Assembly (NCBI GenBank): GCA_941918925.1
Contig: OW799237.1
Coordinates: 13,001,201 to 13,065,200, forward strand
Length of the DNA: 64,000 nucleotides
Direction of reading: 5' to 3'
Source of the DNA: Phyto melanocephala
Taxonomy: Eukaryota > Arthropoda > Insecta > Diptera > Rhinophoridae
Below the pieces are notes generated by a model. The model did no database searches. It was not told where the DNA came from and was given only the letters and a program-made list of their open reading frames with translations. Below, piece after piece: positions 22,134-34,504 of the stretch (position 1 is its first letter; each line of letters opens with the position of its first letter). A program made the translations under genes and the position numbers.

Positions 22134-23920
22134 TTATCTTTGATTAAGTAAAGTCAATTGATCAGCTGTTCTTTTTTATATGTCAAAAATTTATCTATTT
22201 CCTCTTGTCTAACATAATTTGCAATAGTTAAACTTAAAAAAAAAAACAAAAATTCTCTCTGAAATGCAATCACCATTATTTAGTTTATAAATTTCTAATT
22301 GGTTTTATAATTTATCGATTTTCCCCCGTTATTTTTGCCGATTATGGCAATATTTTTTTTAACGATTTTCTTTTTATAAAATTCTTTAATTAATCCGTGA
22401 TTTGCCGCTTGTTCCTTATGTCTTCAGGTACAATATTAAAATGTGACTATAAATTGCTTAAAGAAGTTGAAGTAGTCTTCCTTCAAATAACAGCTAAACT
22501 ATCGCATTATTGAAAGGTAAATGATCCCTTAATTCACAAGTTCATACTTGATCAAACAGCTGTCGGGTTGCCTTTTTTCAAATGTATGTTTTTTGATTTC
22601 TATTTTGTTTTTAATGCATAAAAGGGCAATAATAGGAACTAATTTGCATATGAATGTACCTGGTAGAAAAAAATAAAAAAAAATAATGAAGAGAATGATC
22701 AAACAATTCATTCGGGGAGCAAACACACAAAAGGGTGAATATTGCTGAATATGAACACACAAAAAAAAAACTTATAAATATGGATATTTAGGGATGCTGT
22801 AGTGAGCAGCCGTAGAGATAATCTTACTTTAGAAAATTATTAGTTGTTTGAAGTAAAAAGAAAGTTAATTTGGTGTGTATGTATGTTTGCCTTTAAAGCA
22901 GAGTTGTTATACAATTTATAGAATTTTCTTATAAATTTAAAAATTTTATTTTTTTATTATTTTATGCTTGAATTTTTAATTTCACTGAAAGGACAATGAA
23001 AAAAACTCTAACAGCTCTACTCTGCATAATTTATGGAGCCACAAATGTAACCAACCAAAATCGCGTTTTATGCAAAGCTTTTTATTTAATTTTTTTTTCT
23101 TTTTTTTTTTTGCAAAAATAAAACTAAAATCTAAATGAAAGCAAGTATTACGTTTAAAGTAGTTGAAAGTTCTTTTTATGTTGTTTAATTTTTTTCTTCT
23201 CATTTTAGATATTTTCCCCAAAAATTTTATTATTTTAGCAACTGCAATAAGTATGAATAGATTTTGTATTTCATAAAGTACATTAGGGTTTTGTTGTTGT
23301 AGTTGCTATAATCAAGACCAAGCACAAACCCTGTGCATTTATTTTTCATTTGCATGAATATTTTATTTAAAATCTTGAACAGGAGGGTACGCTACTTAAA
23401 TACAAGGTCGCCTAAAGATTAAGAATGTTTTTCACAATTTTACCAATGTTTCATCCAAATCAGATCAGTGGCTTAGGTGCGCATAGAGGATAAATAAAAA
23501 ATTTTCGTTTTAATATATAAAAAAAAAAGAAAATTAAAATTTTTGAAAAGCAGTTAATTTTCGTTATAAAAATATTCTTTAAATTTTTACAAAATCTGTG
23601 AATTTTTTTAAACTAAAATAAAATTGTGTTAATGTGTTTTTAATATTTAGACCATCCCAGACTGCAGTAGTATAATTTTAATGTTACGTCCAATCTTGCA
23701 TTAAAACACGTACACACACACACTAGTGCTGACATCAAGTACAATAGACTGCAACTAGTCTTATAAAAAATATCTGCTAAACACTCCTACTCTCCTTTAG
23801 TTGCTTTCAAAACAAACAAAAATATATTAAAGGTATTCACGTTACTAATTTTGGTCTTGCGTAATTTTATCTTACTAAAATTATTCCCTTAATTTAAAAG
23901 TTTTTATTGTAAAGAAAAAT
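22134..23920. other. No gene seen
   Basis: Very AT-rich host-like DNA with homopolymer runs near 23090-23112 and 23520. Nothing recognisable. Confidence 0.5.
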
Positions 23921-24333
23921 AATATATCGTCGGCTTAATATGAAAACCTGCTAAATCCACTTTTTAAGTAAATAAAAATTTTGATGCCGTGTGGTAGAGA
24001 AAGATACGCCTCATCGACCAGCATGTAGTTTCTCTTCAATTTAAGTCTTGAAATGTGTAAAAATTTTTGATAAGAAAAACTGCTAAACCCTGTCACAGAA
24101 AAATGTTTGTGAGAAAAACTGCTAAAATCATTACATTAAGTAGTTCAGTGTTACTAACTCCAATTTGTTTATTTTTTATTTTTCGTAGACTGTAGTCATA
24201 CATGATAAGCCAACTTTATTTTTGGGTGTCCTCTCAAGCTACAAACATAAATAAGAAATAAGTTTTTTGTCTCGCCTGTAAAATTTGCTAAAAGGGAGTT
24301 AGAAGGTTTGCATATTAAGCCGACAATATTTTT
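23921..24333. mobile_element. MITE-like element with ~35-bp inverted repeats
   Basis: GTCGGCTTAATATGAAAACC near 23929 is mirrored as the reverse complement of CATATTAAGCCGAC near 24311-24324. The similarity extends through AAACCT(G/T)CTAA(A/C)TCC. The word CTGCTAAA recurs inside (near 23950, 24080 and 24119), as seen in subterminal repeats of some DNA transposons. The target duplication is unclear. No coding capacity. Confidence 0.6.
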
Positions 24334-25289
24334 CGCCTTCTAATGAATTTTGACATCAATAGTTGCTATATTGCGTACTTTTTGTCGAAATAACGAAATA
24401 ATTTAAAAAGATTGCAATTCAGAATCTATGCACTAGGTTAGAGGCATTGCAAAGACTAAAAGTTGGTGCGAAATTTTTTTCTACACAGTTGTTATGTGTA
24501 AAAAGGCTGTATTTTTTTCCAATTTTTTTTTTTAATACGAAAATTTTTTACCTGAACACCTTTATTGTCCTTTTCTTTTTGTTTGTGGATTTTATAATGA
24601 TGGCTTCTTAAATGGTGTTTTTTATCAAAAAAAAAAAAAAATAAGAAGAAAATAATACATATTAAATTTAAAGACATTCCTTATTTTAAGATTAAATTTT
24701 TTTTTTGCAATTTAATTTTCTTCTATTTTAAAAAAAGATTTTTTAATAAAAGTTTTTTACTAAAATACTTTTAACAACAACATAATATAAATACATTATG
24801 CAAAACATAAATACACCTATACCCTTCTTCTGAATTTTATAATAATTCTAATACTTTAAAAAATTTTAACAAAATTAAATTTAAATATTATGTAAGTTTC
24901 TTCGATCTGTATTAATAATATATTGTTTTTATTTCTTCGAGCTAAAGATCACTTTTTTTATAAAAATTATTATTTTATTCCAATATTTCGCTACCACATT
25001 GGGTAGCTTCTTCAGGGAAAGTTTTTACAATTTATAACAATTAACAATTAAAATAAATAAGAAATAAAAACAATAAAATTAAATTTAAAAAATTTTTATA
25101 TGAAAATTAAAACTTAAGTCAAATTTATTACAATTGCAGTTAACGTACTTAATAAAGTTCAGATTGATTCTGCTAGTCACAAGATTTTTAAAATTTAAGA
25201 ACTTAAGGGGATGTTTCTAAAAATTCATTAAAATTTAATCGAAGATTTTTAACTAAAACTATTTTGAACAATCATTTGGTTTGTATATA
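24334..25289. other. No gene seen
   Basis: Extremely AT-rich, with long A and T runs (24510-24530 and 24630-24643). Nothing recognisable. Confidence 0.5.
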
Positions 25290-27315
25290 GCAAAATCAAA
25301 ATTTCCCTTTTGAGAAAATTAACAAAACTTGGGATTTTTTTTTAAACAAGAATGATAATAAACTTAACAAGAATTTGTTAATATAATTATAAATTAATAT
25401 TTATTTGAACATTTTATTCTTAAATTTATTAAAAATCAATTTTATTCTGGCGTATGAGAGAATATGAATATGAATTTAGTAAGAAAGAAAAAGGCAAATT
25501 TAAAAATGAATGCTATGCTTCCCTAATTCTAATTTCATTACATTGTAATATAAATATTAGTTTAAAAAAAATTACATCTGAGTATACCGTTAAAAAGTGC
25601 TAATGATAAAATCGCAGCTGGTTTCGAAAAGTCATTTTACACGGCTAATATCGGAATAGTTTTTCCATATTCTTAAATGATTACAATTTAATTTATTAAT
25701 TTTTTTAGGAAGTTAAATAATAGAAAAATAAACTTAAGTCAGAATAAAAATTATTTATAATATATTTAAGAATTTGTTAGTTTTATATTATCTTTTAAAA
25801 TACCATTTCCCTAGAAAAAATCTTTTTTAGTACAAAGAGAATTTTTGGAAAATTAAAAAAGAATGTGGCAAAAAACACAAAAAAATTAAAAATTATTTCC
25901 GTCTTCTGCAAATTATCATTGTTCTTTAAGGGTAAATTTTTAAATTAGGGACATTTAAAAAATCTAATATAATATATCTGTGGCTTGGAGCTAAAAGGGC
26001 CAATGTCACTTTTTTGCTCTTTTGAGTTAATCATTGCATTAGATTTGTTTTGTTGCTCTTCATTATGGTAAAACAGCTAAAGTCATACTTAACCCAAAAC
26101 AGCTTCATTAATAAAATGCTGACCAATGTCACTATGAAAGCACCTATAAAAGTTAAAGTTCAATTCCAATTTTCTCAAAAGTAAATATTTTGACATTGGC
26201 CCTTTTAGCTCCAAGCTACAGATATTATGTTGAGAATAAAAATATAAAATTAAATAAAAATTTTCACAAAAGGGAAATTTCTTGATAAAAAAATTTAAAA
26301 AGTTATTTAAAGAAAAGGAAATTTGGTGAACCAAAAAAAAATGGAAATTTTTAAATTGTAAATAAGTCTTTAATCAAAACCCTGTTAGACAATATTTTTT
26401 TTTATAGTATTCAAAAAAGAAAAAAAAATCCCTAAAAATGAATTTTAAACCCAAGGGAAATTCTTAGCAATTTCGTATAAATAAATTAAAAGGTTAACAT
26501 ATATAAATCATAAAGAAAATAAAAATAATTAAAGATCATTATTAGTGAAAATTTCCTTTAAAGAAAAATGGTTAAATTCGAGGGAATTCCCCAAAAAGTT
26601 TTCCAAATTCAAGATTAGGAATACGTATATTAAAATCGAATGAAATCTATTTCGTTATTCTGTGAAATAAAAAATTTCCCTAAAAGGAAATTTCTGGTTA
26701 CTAGGAAAATTTTGATTAAATTATGTATAACTTTAAAAATGGTAATTTTTAGGAATTTTAAATAAATTAGTTTTTAACCAAAATGTTAAACAATGATTTT
26801 TACTGTAAAATTATAAAGAAAAAAAATTTCCCTATTATTGTAAATTTAAAATTTAAAAAAATGTTTTTGAAGTTGACAAATATAAAACTAGAAATAAATT
26901 AAGTAAAAATCTGTAGAATTTCTATTATTATTTTGTACAAACAAAAATTTCCCATAAAGGAAATTTTTTTACACAAAGATTTTTTTAGAAATTTCACAAA
27001 AATAAAAGAAGCATAAATGTAATATAAAAAAGTAATTAGAAATTTTTTGGCTTTACAAGTAAAAATTTCCTTTAAAGGAAATTTTTGAATTCAATTAGAT
27101 TTTGCTAAAAAGTTAGGAACTGAATTACTTGGACAAGTATATGTAAAAACTGAGTAAAAACTATTTTATTGTTCTGTGATATAGAAATTTCCCTAAAAGG
27201 GAAATTTTTAAAAATAATTTTACAACATAAAGGATGGCAGAATATTTATTAAAAATGTCTTAAATATTTCGTTAGCTTTATATTTGTCAATTAATACAAA
27301 TTTCCCTTTTAAGGA
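25290..27315. repeat. Decayed ~120-bp tandem array with AAATTTCCC-GGGAAATTT palindromes
   Basis: A palindromic word of the form AAATTTCCCTAAAAGGAAATTT (with variants) recurs at about 26553, 26670, 26825, 26943, 27062, 27184 and 27298, mostly 114-122 bp apart (one interval about 155). Looser half-copies lie at 25301, 26264 and 26450. The sequence before the palindrome is also shared (ATTTTATTGTTCTGTGATAT, ATTTCGTTATTCTGTGAAAT). I read it as an old minisatellite, very AT-rich. A MITE (25974-26225) sits inside it. Confidence 0.65.
25974..26225. mobile_element. MITE with ~35-bp almost perfect inverted repeats
   Basis: The left end ATATCTGTGGCTTGGAGCTA continues AAAGGGCCAATGTCA, and the same 35 bases return inverted at the right end with a single mismatch (GTGGC versus GTAGC). 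Length is 252 bp. The flanks are AT-only, so the target duplication cannot be fixed (TA or TTA are possible). It is less decayed than the surrounding array, so it probably came later. Confidence 0.8.
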
Positions 27316-29505
27316 TTTTCTTGGGAAAAGAAACTTACAAAAAAAAAAAAATATATAAAAATCAAATTAATATAAATCTTATATTTATTAAAAGAAATTT
27401 TTTTTTAAGATTTAAAAAAGAACCATAAAATAAATATTTAATTAAAAATAATATAATGCATTTTAGTTAGTTTTTTCTTTTTGTTTTTGATAAACAAATT
27501 CTTAATTTAATATTTCAATTAAATTAGAAATCTTGAAACTGTTAAGAAATTTACATATAAGAAAGAAAGTAGAGTGTTAAAAAAAAAATAAGACTTTTCC
27601 TTCAACGGTTAATTGTGTAATTTTTTTTGCCGTCGGCATATTAATACTTTCTGCTTTCTACGCTCAGTTTCCCGTTTTAATATTATTGAACTACAAAATG
27701 TTACAAATCATGTGCTACAATAGTTTACTGTGACAGTTTACAGCATCTCTTTGGCAAACACACTATAAACTAAACATCCACGACAGCTGCAGCCATAAAT
27801 TAGAAAAAATCCTTTTTTTTCGAAACAGAAGCAAAAATATATAAAATTTGCATATGAAAAGATTATTATTACAGAAAAAGTAGAAACGCACATGCATTTA
27901 AATACTGCTCATTAAAAACAACAACTCTAGAACAAAATATATATTTGTTAACGTTGTAAAAAAACCACTTCATTTTGCAAAACAATAAATTAAAAAAAAA
28001 AAAATATCAAGGTGTTTCCTAAGCATTTCATATGCTAATTTTTTTTATTGTAAATATTATTTTGAAACTGTATTCGTAAACGTAAAATTCTCATAAAAAC
28101 AAAAATCAATGTTTTGGAAAATATTTTTTTATTTCTTCTTCGTTTTTTTTTTTTTATTAATTTTTGTTTTCTTTTGTAACTTAAGTAGTAATAAAATGGA
28201 ATTATTCACATGACCCTCGTGTTTTGATTAAATAATAAAAAATGGCGTCTCTACTTGAACTAATCCAATTTATTACAGCTTTATAATTTTTCGTATTTGT
28301 TTAGAGAGAAAGTATGTAATAGAATTCCAAGCATCTACACAGACAGCTGCTGTGAAGACTCGGGAGGCAGTCAATAGACTCCCCCGCCTTAATAACAAAT
28401 CCTTTGCCTTATCAAATACATGCATCAGTTTGTTTTATATAAATGAGTGTATGTTGGTAGATATGGATGCATGTATACATGTATGTATGAGTGTTGTATC
28501 TTATTAGTTGTTTTTTGTTGTCTATTCGACGTACATTAAGTATGTAGCATATTTACCCTGTAATATACGCAACATTTTCATTTAACAGCCTCCCTCGTCG
28601 CCATGCTCTTAAACACAACCATACACACTCCTTTATGCATACATTACATACATACATCTTATGTATGTATATGAATATGGCACCCAGCAACCACCCAATG
28701 CTATAGTGAAATATAAAAGATGATACAGAGGACTCATAAAAAGTTATATAGCTTTTTAAAATGCGTATTATGATAAATTGTTGAAGATGATGTTAGACGT
28801 TAAATTACACACATACTCACTCGTCCTAATGAACGGCCATCATTTGGCAATGGCAGCATCTCAGTGTTGTCTAAACATCCATTTAAAGTTCAAAATTGAA
28901 ACACAAACTCTAACGTATTCAATACATATATACATCTTCAAGCATTCTTAACTTTTTTCTCATAACATTCCCCCCCCCTCCCCCCCTCCCCACTCCCTTT
29001 AGTGCAAGGTTGATGTGGAAAAAAGTCGCTCCCACCTTTTATGTTCAAACTTAAAAATTTTCATTTATATTTGAACAAGTTTTATTTCCAATGCCACTGA
29101 AGAAATGTTAGAAAGAAACAAACACTCGTAAAGGATTTAACTTGATTTTTACAGCATCTTATTATATTTCTGTGTAGCTACCATACCCCTTCTCACTATA
29201 TTCCATGCCACTTTTATATTCTTAATAGTTTCATGCATAAGATTTAATATTTAAGAGGGAATTTTACAAGTGGAACTTAAACGAATTTTTAATGCGCTAC
29301 GTATGAAAAAGATAAAAAATATCGATAAATCTGGAAAGAAATTTAAAAAAAAAAAATAAAAAAAAGTAATTGTGTAGTCATTTTCAATAACTAACGCCTT
29401 GTCAAGATTGGATATTCCAATATTATGACGGTTTATATAGGAATATACCTTTTACTCTTGCAAGGCGTATAGGGCCATAACAGATTATTCTAATATACAC
29501 GATCT
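27316..29505. other. No gene; C-rich tract and simple repeats
   Basis: Very AT-rich up to about 28200, then more mixed host-like DNA with GTAT/CATA repeats near 28475 and 28640. A polypyrimidine tract at about 28971-28998 is almost pure C and T, so its complement could form a G-quadruplex. No frame or RNA gene recognised. Confidence 0.45.
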
Positions 29506-29509
29506 TACG

Positions 29510-29700
29510 CTCGGTGTTTAAACTCGTTCCATTGTCTTCTTCACGACTTGACGTTTCCATGTGTGTACAGGCCTTCCGATACGACGACTCCCTTGTGGAT
29601 TCCTAACTTCAGCCTGTTTAACAATATCGTTTGGCTGTTTGCGCATCATGTGTCCAATCCAGTACCATTTACGCTTGCGGATTTCCACATATGTATTAAC
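29510..29700 (-). pseudogene. LINE polyprotein C-terminal tail
   Basis: The minus strand reads RKRKWYWIGHMMRKQPNDIV, KQAEVRNPQGSRRIGRPVHT and WKRQVVKKTMERV before a stop. This is the well-known W-x-WIGHxxR...NPxGxRRxGRPxxTWKR tail found after the reverse transcriptase in several LINE clades. The frame is open over about 57 codons. No reverse transcriptase lies upstream (higher coordinates), so the copy is strongly 5'-truncated or broken by the Helitron that starts at 30060. Confidence 0.8.
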
Positions 29701-29705
29701 AAATT

Positions 29706-30059
29706 TCTAATGCTTGACACGATTTTTTAACACAACTGCAACTAAGCTTGAAATTATATTTTTTACCATAATCCAAGCCTTTTTTACCTAAAAAAAAATA
29801 TTTTTTAAAATTATACTTCATTAAAACTCATTACTAAAGAGTCAAAAATTTCCCGTAGACTAAAGTGCGTGTTTTAGTAGAAAAAATCCCATTCTACAAA
29901 TTTTCAAAAGAAAAGTTTTACTAATTCTTCTTAAATATCTTATAAATGAATTACTTTTTAAAATTATACATCATTAAAATTCATTACTAAAAAGAGAAAA
30001 ATTCTCTGTATCCAATTCTACAAATTTTCGAGAGATAAGTTTTACTAATTCTTCTTGAA
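29706..30059. other. No gene seen
   Basis: AT-rich. A stretch near 29785-29915 (TTAAAATTATAC...AAGTTTTACTAATTCTTCTT) is repeated imperfectly at 29945-30055, a direct repeat of about 110 bp. Confidence 0.5.
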
Positions 30060-30911
30060 TCTATATATATAAAAGTGAAACTGCGTGTGTGTGTGTGTGT
30101 TAGCTATAGACTCCGAAACTGTAAAACCGATCGGGCTCAAACTTTGGTAAGTTGTTGTACACATACCAGGGAGTGTTTATGGGTGAAAAAAAGTGGGCGG
30201 AGCCACGCCCATAAAAAATTAGTTATCAGTTTTAGCTACTTGCACTTGACCGATTTTTCTGAAACTTTGCACACATATCGAGCTGTCATGACTAAATAAT
30301 TTCGTGATAAGAAAAGTGACGGGACCACGCCCCTAAAAAAGTTTTAATTTTGAGGTACTTGCACTGGACCGATTTTTCTGAAACTTTGCACACATACTAA
30401 GCTGTCATAACCATATATTTTCGTGATTAGAAAAGTGGGCAGGGCCACGCCCATAAAAAAGGTTATAATTTTGAGGTACTTGCACCAGACCGATTTTTCT
30501 GAAACTTTGCACACATATCGAGCTGTCATGACTAAATAATTTCGTGATTAAAAAAGTGGGAAGTGCCACGCCCATTAATTTTGAGGTACTTGCACTGGAC
30601 CGATTATTCTGAAACTTTGCACACATATTGAGCTGTTATGACTTTACAATTTCGTGATTAGAAAAGTGGGCAGGGCCACGTCTATAAAAACGATTATAAT
30701 TTTAAGGTACTTGCACTGGTCCGATTCTTCTGAAACTTTCGCACACATATTGAGCTGTTATGACTTTACAATTTCGTGATTAGAAAAGTGGGCAATGCCA
30801 CGCCTATAAAAAAATTATAATTTTTACGTTTTTGTACTTGATATTCAATTAAAATTCAGAATGCATTTCGATTCATTAAGGGGCGTAGCAACGCGCGCCG
30901 GGTTTGGCTAG
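30060..30911 (+). mobile_element. Non-autonomous Helitron, complete
   Basis: It begins TCTATATATATAAAAGTGAA after an A and ends AACGCGCGCCGGGTTTGGCTAG before a T, matching Helitron rules: 5' TC, 3' CTRR (here CTAG), insertion between A and T, no target duplication. A short GC-rich hairpin (AACGCG/CGGGTT) precedes the end. The interior is a tandem array of about 120 bp in five copies (30251, 30370, 30491, 30601, 30722), each with CCGATTTTTCTGAAACTTT and a CCACGCCC box. There is no Rep/helicase gene. Open frames across the repeats are artefacts. Confidence 0.85.
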
Positions 30912-30984
30912 TATCTTGTAAATGGAGATCGCTAAAGGAAAGCTTTTTGTGACTGAAAATTAACGATCTAGTCGTAGATAATAT

Positions 30985-31335
30985 GAGGTTTCCACAGGAT
31001 GGTGCCACTTGCCACATCAAGAGAAAACAATGGATCTTTTGAAAGAAACGTTAGAAAATCGTATTATTTCTCGTAGAGTACAAGTGAGTTGGTTGCCGTG
31101 CGATTTAATATCTTTAGACTATTTTTTTGGATGGTTTTTGACATCGAAATTGTACAGCAATAATTCCCCAATAGTTTAAGAGCTTTAAAACAACATTATC
31201 GAGCAGATATATACCCTTGACAACAGTTTAGTAAAAAAGGTGATTGAAAATTTTGGTAAAAACTGAGGAGCCTACCGAGCCAGTACGCTTGACCGACATA
31301 TATTTTTAACCGTAACCATTTTATAATAAACTGAA
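30985..31335 (+). pseudogene. Mariner-like transposase C-terminal fragment
   Basis: In shifting frames it reads FPQDGATCHI (second catalytic block), LKETLENRIISR, VSWLP, SLDYFFGWFLTSKLYSNNS around the third acid, and a degraded IYTLDNSLVKKVIENF tail. It lacks everything before the second D. Stops are common. It begins about 75 bp after the Helitron end, so the upstream part may have been lost before or during that insertion. Confidence 0.75.
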
Positions 31336-32606
31336 ATAAAAGTATGTTCATTATCTCAATAAAAACCTTTTTTTATTAAAATAAAAATGATAGCTCAAAT
31401 TTAGGAATCCTTTTATTTATAAAAATTTTTAATTCTAAGGATATGTTAGTATGTAACAAATTAAAAAAAAATATTTTTAAAATTTTTATTTAATAACAAA
31501 ATTTTAAAAATAGACTTAGCTAGCTTTAGCCCACTATAGCAGCGTAAATATTCAAAGGATTTTATTCCAACGTATTAATTTAGAAAGCCCTACTCCTCCT
31601 CTTATAGGCTCCAAGATTCAATTAAATCTAACGATCAGCTTAAAAGTTCAATATTTTTTTCAATTGGTTTTTAATAAAAAATACTCTCTATCACACTTTT
31701 ATGTTCATTCACACAAACACACACACGTGTGTTTAGGTTAGTGCACACAAAACCTTGCATTTTCAAAACAATAACAATTTGTTGCTAAGAAATGTATCCT
31801 AAACATTGTTGCGGTACAATATTTAAATGGTTGGCTCCGGTTTTTATTCATACCTTTGTTTCTACTAAACCGATTTCAATGAATTTTATTACAAAATGAC
31901 ATTGATAAGAACTGAATTTATTAAATGAAAAATGTATTTAATGAAAAATTTATTTAATGATTTTTATTCAATTTGAAAAAACCATTGGTTTGTGTATAGC
32001 TTTTTTCATCCAATTAGATTTAATTAATTTTTCAAACGACAAGCTGCTTTAAGTTGTTTAGCAATTCGTATATTATATATAAAATTTTAAATGTTCTATT
32101 TACTTTCACTTCTGTAAATTCTTTTCGATTTCGTACATTTTCAATAGCAATAATTTGGCTTAATAGGTGGGACGTGAAAATGTTTGCCACCGACAGCTGG
32201 TCAGACAAACACTGACTTGAGAAACTCATTCATTAAGAACAAATTATTATCCCTATTGGTTTGGTTTTTTTACCATTTCTATTTTGGAGTTACACACGAC
32301 ATGATAAACTTATGTATAACATTTTCTTTACCATTTAATGGTGGTGGAGGATTTATAAACGAAAATGACATCATCTCAGCTTCTGGCTAAAGGGGAATAG
32401 ATTGCAACTAGAGAGTAAGAGAAAAGAATATTAAAACAATAAACACGAAAGTACATCAATATTTTATTAAATTAAAAAATGGTTTTTAAATTAAATTGTC
32501 TTATTTTTTTTAACGAAATTTTTAAGAAATAAAGCACTAAAATAGTGATATATTTTTTTTAGAAAATGTTGCTTTAAAGTGGAATCATTAAAAGTCTTAT
32601 AGTTAA
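31336..32606. other. No gene seen
   Basis: AT-rich host-like DNA with short ACACAC runs near 31710. No recognisable frame. Confidence 0.5.
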
Positions 32607-32745
32607 CCAGCGAAAAAAAACTATAACAAAGAAGTGATTATGCAGGGCTTCAACTGGTGACGAAGATATTTAATTTTGGTGAAAATACAACAGATTTTAG
32701 CATTAGAGTGTCATTTAAGATCATGTGTTTACATGAATGTATTAA
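32607..32745. repeat. Dispersed repeat, copy 2 (pairs with 15536-15660)
   Basis: It shares with copy 1 the ordered words CAGCGAAAAAA, CTTCAACTGGTGACGAAGAT, GTGAAAA, GATTTTAGCATTA and GTGTCATTTAAGATC. The orientation is the same. Identity is unknown. Confidence 0.45.
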
Positions 32746-33599
32746 TGAACTGCACCCCATTCTTTTCATCCATATTTGGTTTCGTCAGTTTATTTGGTTT
32801 TTGTTTACATAAATTATTTAAGATATTTTGCACGATGTTGCCTTCAATTTAAAGCATATTATTTATGTCAAATTATTTTGCACGTAGAAAGTTATTTAGA
32901 ATGAATGCTTTTGCACTTTTGATTTAGAAGTCTCGAAAATGTAATTGTAATTGTGCAACTTCCATATTTTTTGCTGGGAAATATTCTTTATTTTCCGATT
33001 AAAGTTTTTTATATTTTAATTCACAAATAGTTTTACATCTTTCACTTGTGATGTCATTATAAACAGCTTCGTCATGTCTGAAATATTATTTTTTGACATC
33101 ATAAAGCATATATTCTCTGTTGCCTAGTTAAGAGGAAAGCTGATTTATCCTTATGTCTGTTAAAATAAAGTTTTTGATGTTTCCCTTAGTTGCACAAACA
33201 GTTTTTCGTTTAATAGTTTGGAAACCAGCAAAATTTGTTCATAATCTGCTGAGATATAAGCAAAAAAAAAAAAAACACTTTTATTTCTGTTTTTTCCCAT
33301 GATGTAATGATGTCTTCAGAGTCTGATAAAACCGTTATTTCGTTTTACTTGTTTTCATACCCGTTAAGCCTAAAATTAGCTTCATAGTTGAAGATGATTT
33401 GACCATAAAAATCTGGTTCAATTTTCAAGTGATTTTTAGCCTGTTCAATGAACACATGTTTCAATTGATAGACCGCTAACGTTAATTGTTACACCATTTG
33501 GATCTTATGTGGATATAGGCCTAAAAATTCCTAAAAAAAATTTTTTATGTAGTAGTCGGTCAGTGACCGAGTTGCTGAGAACAGCGTCAGATGGACAAA
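32746..33599. other. No gene seen
   Basis: AT-rich host-like sequence with no conserved frame. Confidence 0.5.
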
Positions 33600-33690
33600 T
33601 TCTAGCCCTCTGCCACACTCGCGTTTGCACCGGCGCACGGTGTTCGACTCTTTAATCTGGCTGGCCAAAAACCGAAAAATTAGTTATAAA
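33600..33690 (+). pseudogene. Possible short mariner N-terminal trace, inverted copy of 34504-34545
   Basis: TGTTCGACTCTTTAATCTGG and the following CTGGCCAAAA match, in inverted orientation, the sequence at 34504-34541. That sequence lies in a mariner N-terminal relic. The translation here is short (ARCSTL, stop, SGWPK). It may be a second copy of the same element end or a small inverted duplication. Confidence 0.35.
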
Positions 33691-34500
33691 AAGGAACAAA
33701 TTGGACCACAATATTTAAATAAGAACATACCAACTAAGATATTTCTCATGATTTTTTGCTGGAATTTAAATATGTACGACTATAACGGTACTACGAATAT
33801 CATGTAAAATGAAGAAAAAAAATTTTGTTTATTTCGCTTGAAAAATTGCTTATGTTTAGAGGTCAATTACAAGTTGTCTATGTAATTGAGTTTATTAGTT
33901 CTTTTCTTACTGAGACTGGTATTATCATTAGAGTAAACGCGGTGTATTTTTCAGTTATCAGAATAAAGGACGTAGTTTTTATTAGCAATTATATCAGGAA
34001 GGTTGTAAGTAATATTTTTTAAAACGAAAATAAAACTTTGTAGACAAATATTCTTTTTTTCTATATACTTCCATGATCTTATTACTTGTTTGGTAAAATT
34101 TGGACTTTGGACTAATAGAAAATAAAAAAATTTTTTGCCCGAAAGTGCCCATGCCGAACAAAATTTTTCAAAAACGACATGGAGTCTACTACAATTTCTC
34201 GCAAAGATCTTTTTCAAATATGGTTATCCACTGTCAGTGGGCAGAGTAATTAATATTAATGCAATAGTTTTAAGTAATATGCTTCCAGTCCCTATTCAAG
34301 AAATTTGCGTTATATGCCTCTAATATCCAAAGATACCAACAAAAAATAAATTCTTTAAAAATCTCGTATTTTCACATAAGAAAAGTGGGCGTGTCTGTAG
34401 GCGGATTTATCCATTTTTTTGCAGTTCTAAATAGAGAATTTAAAGTTTTTGTGCCAAAAATCAACTTTCTACACGTTTTATTACAAAAGTTATTAATTTT
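33691..34500. other. No gene seen
   Basis: Several 60-90-codon frames overlap here on both strands, but none carries a motif I recognise. GTGGGCGTGTCTGTAGGCGG at about 34385 resembles the GTGGGCGTG words of the DINE-1-like elements. Confidence 0.4.
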
Positions 34501-34504
34501 GGCC

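Noticed and set aside
30344..30626. Two overlapping open frames encoding repeated CVQSFRKIG-like peptides
   Set aside because: They arise from translation of the Helitron tandem repeats and shift frame with unit length.
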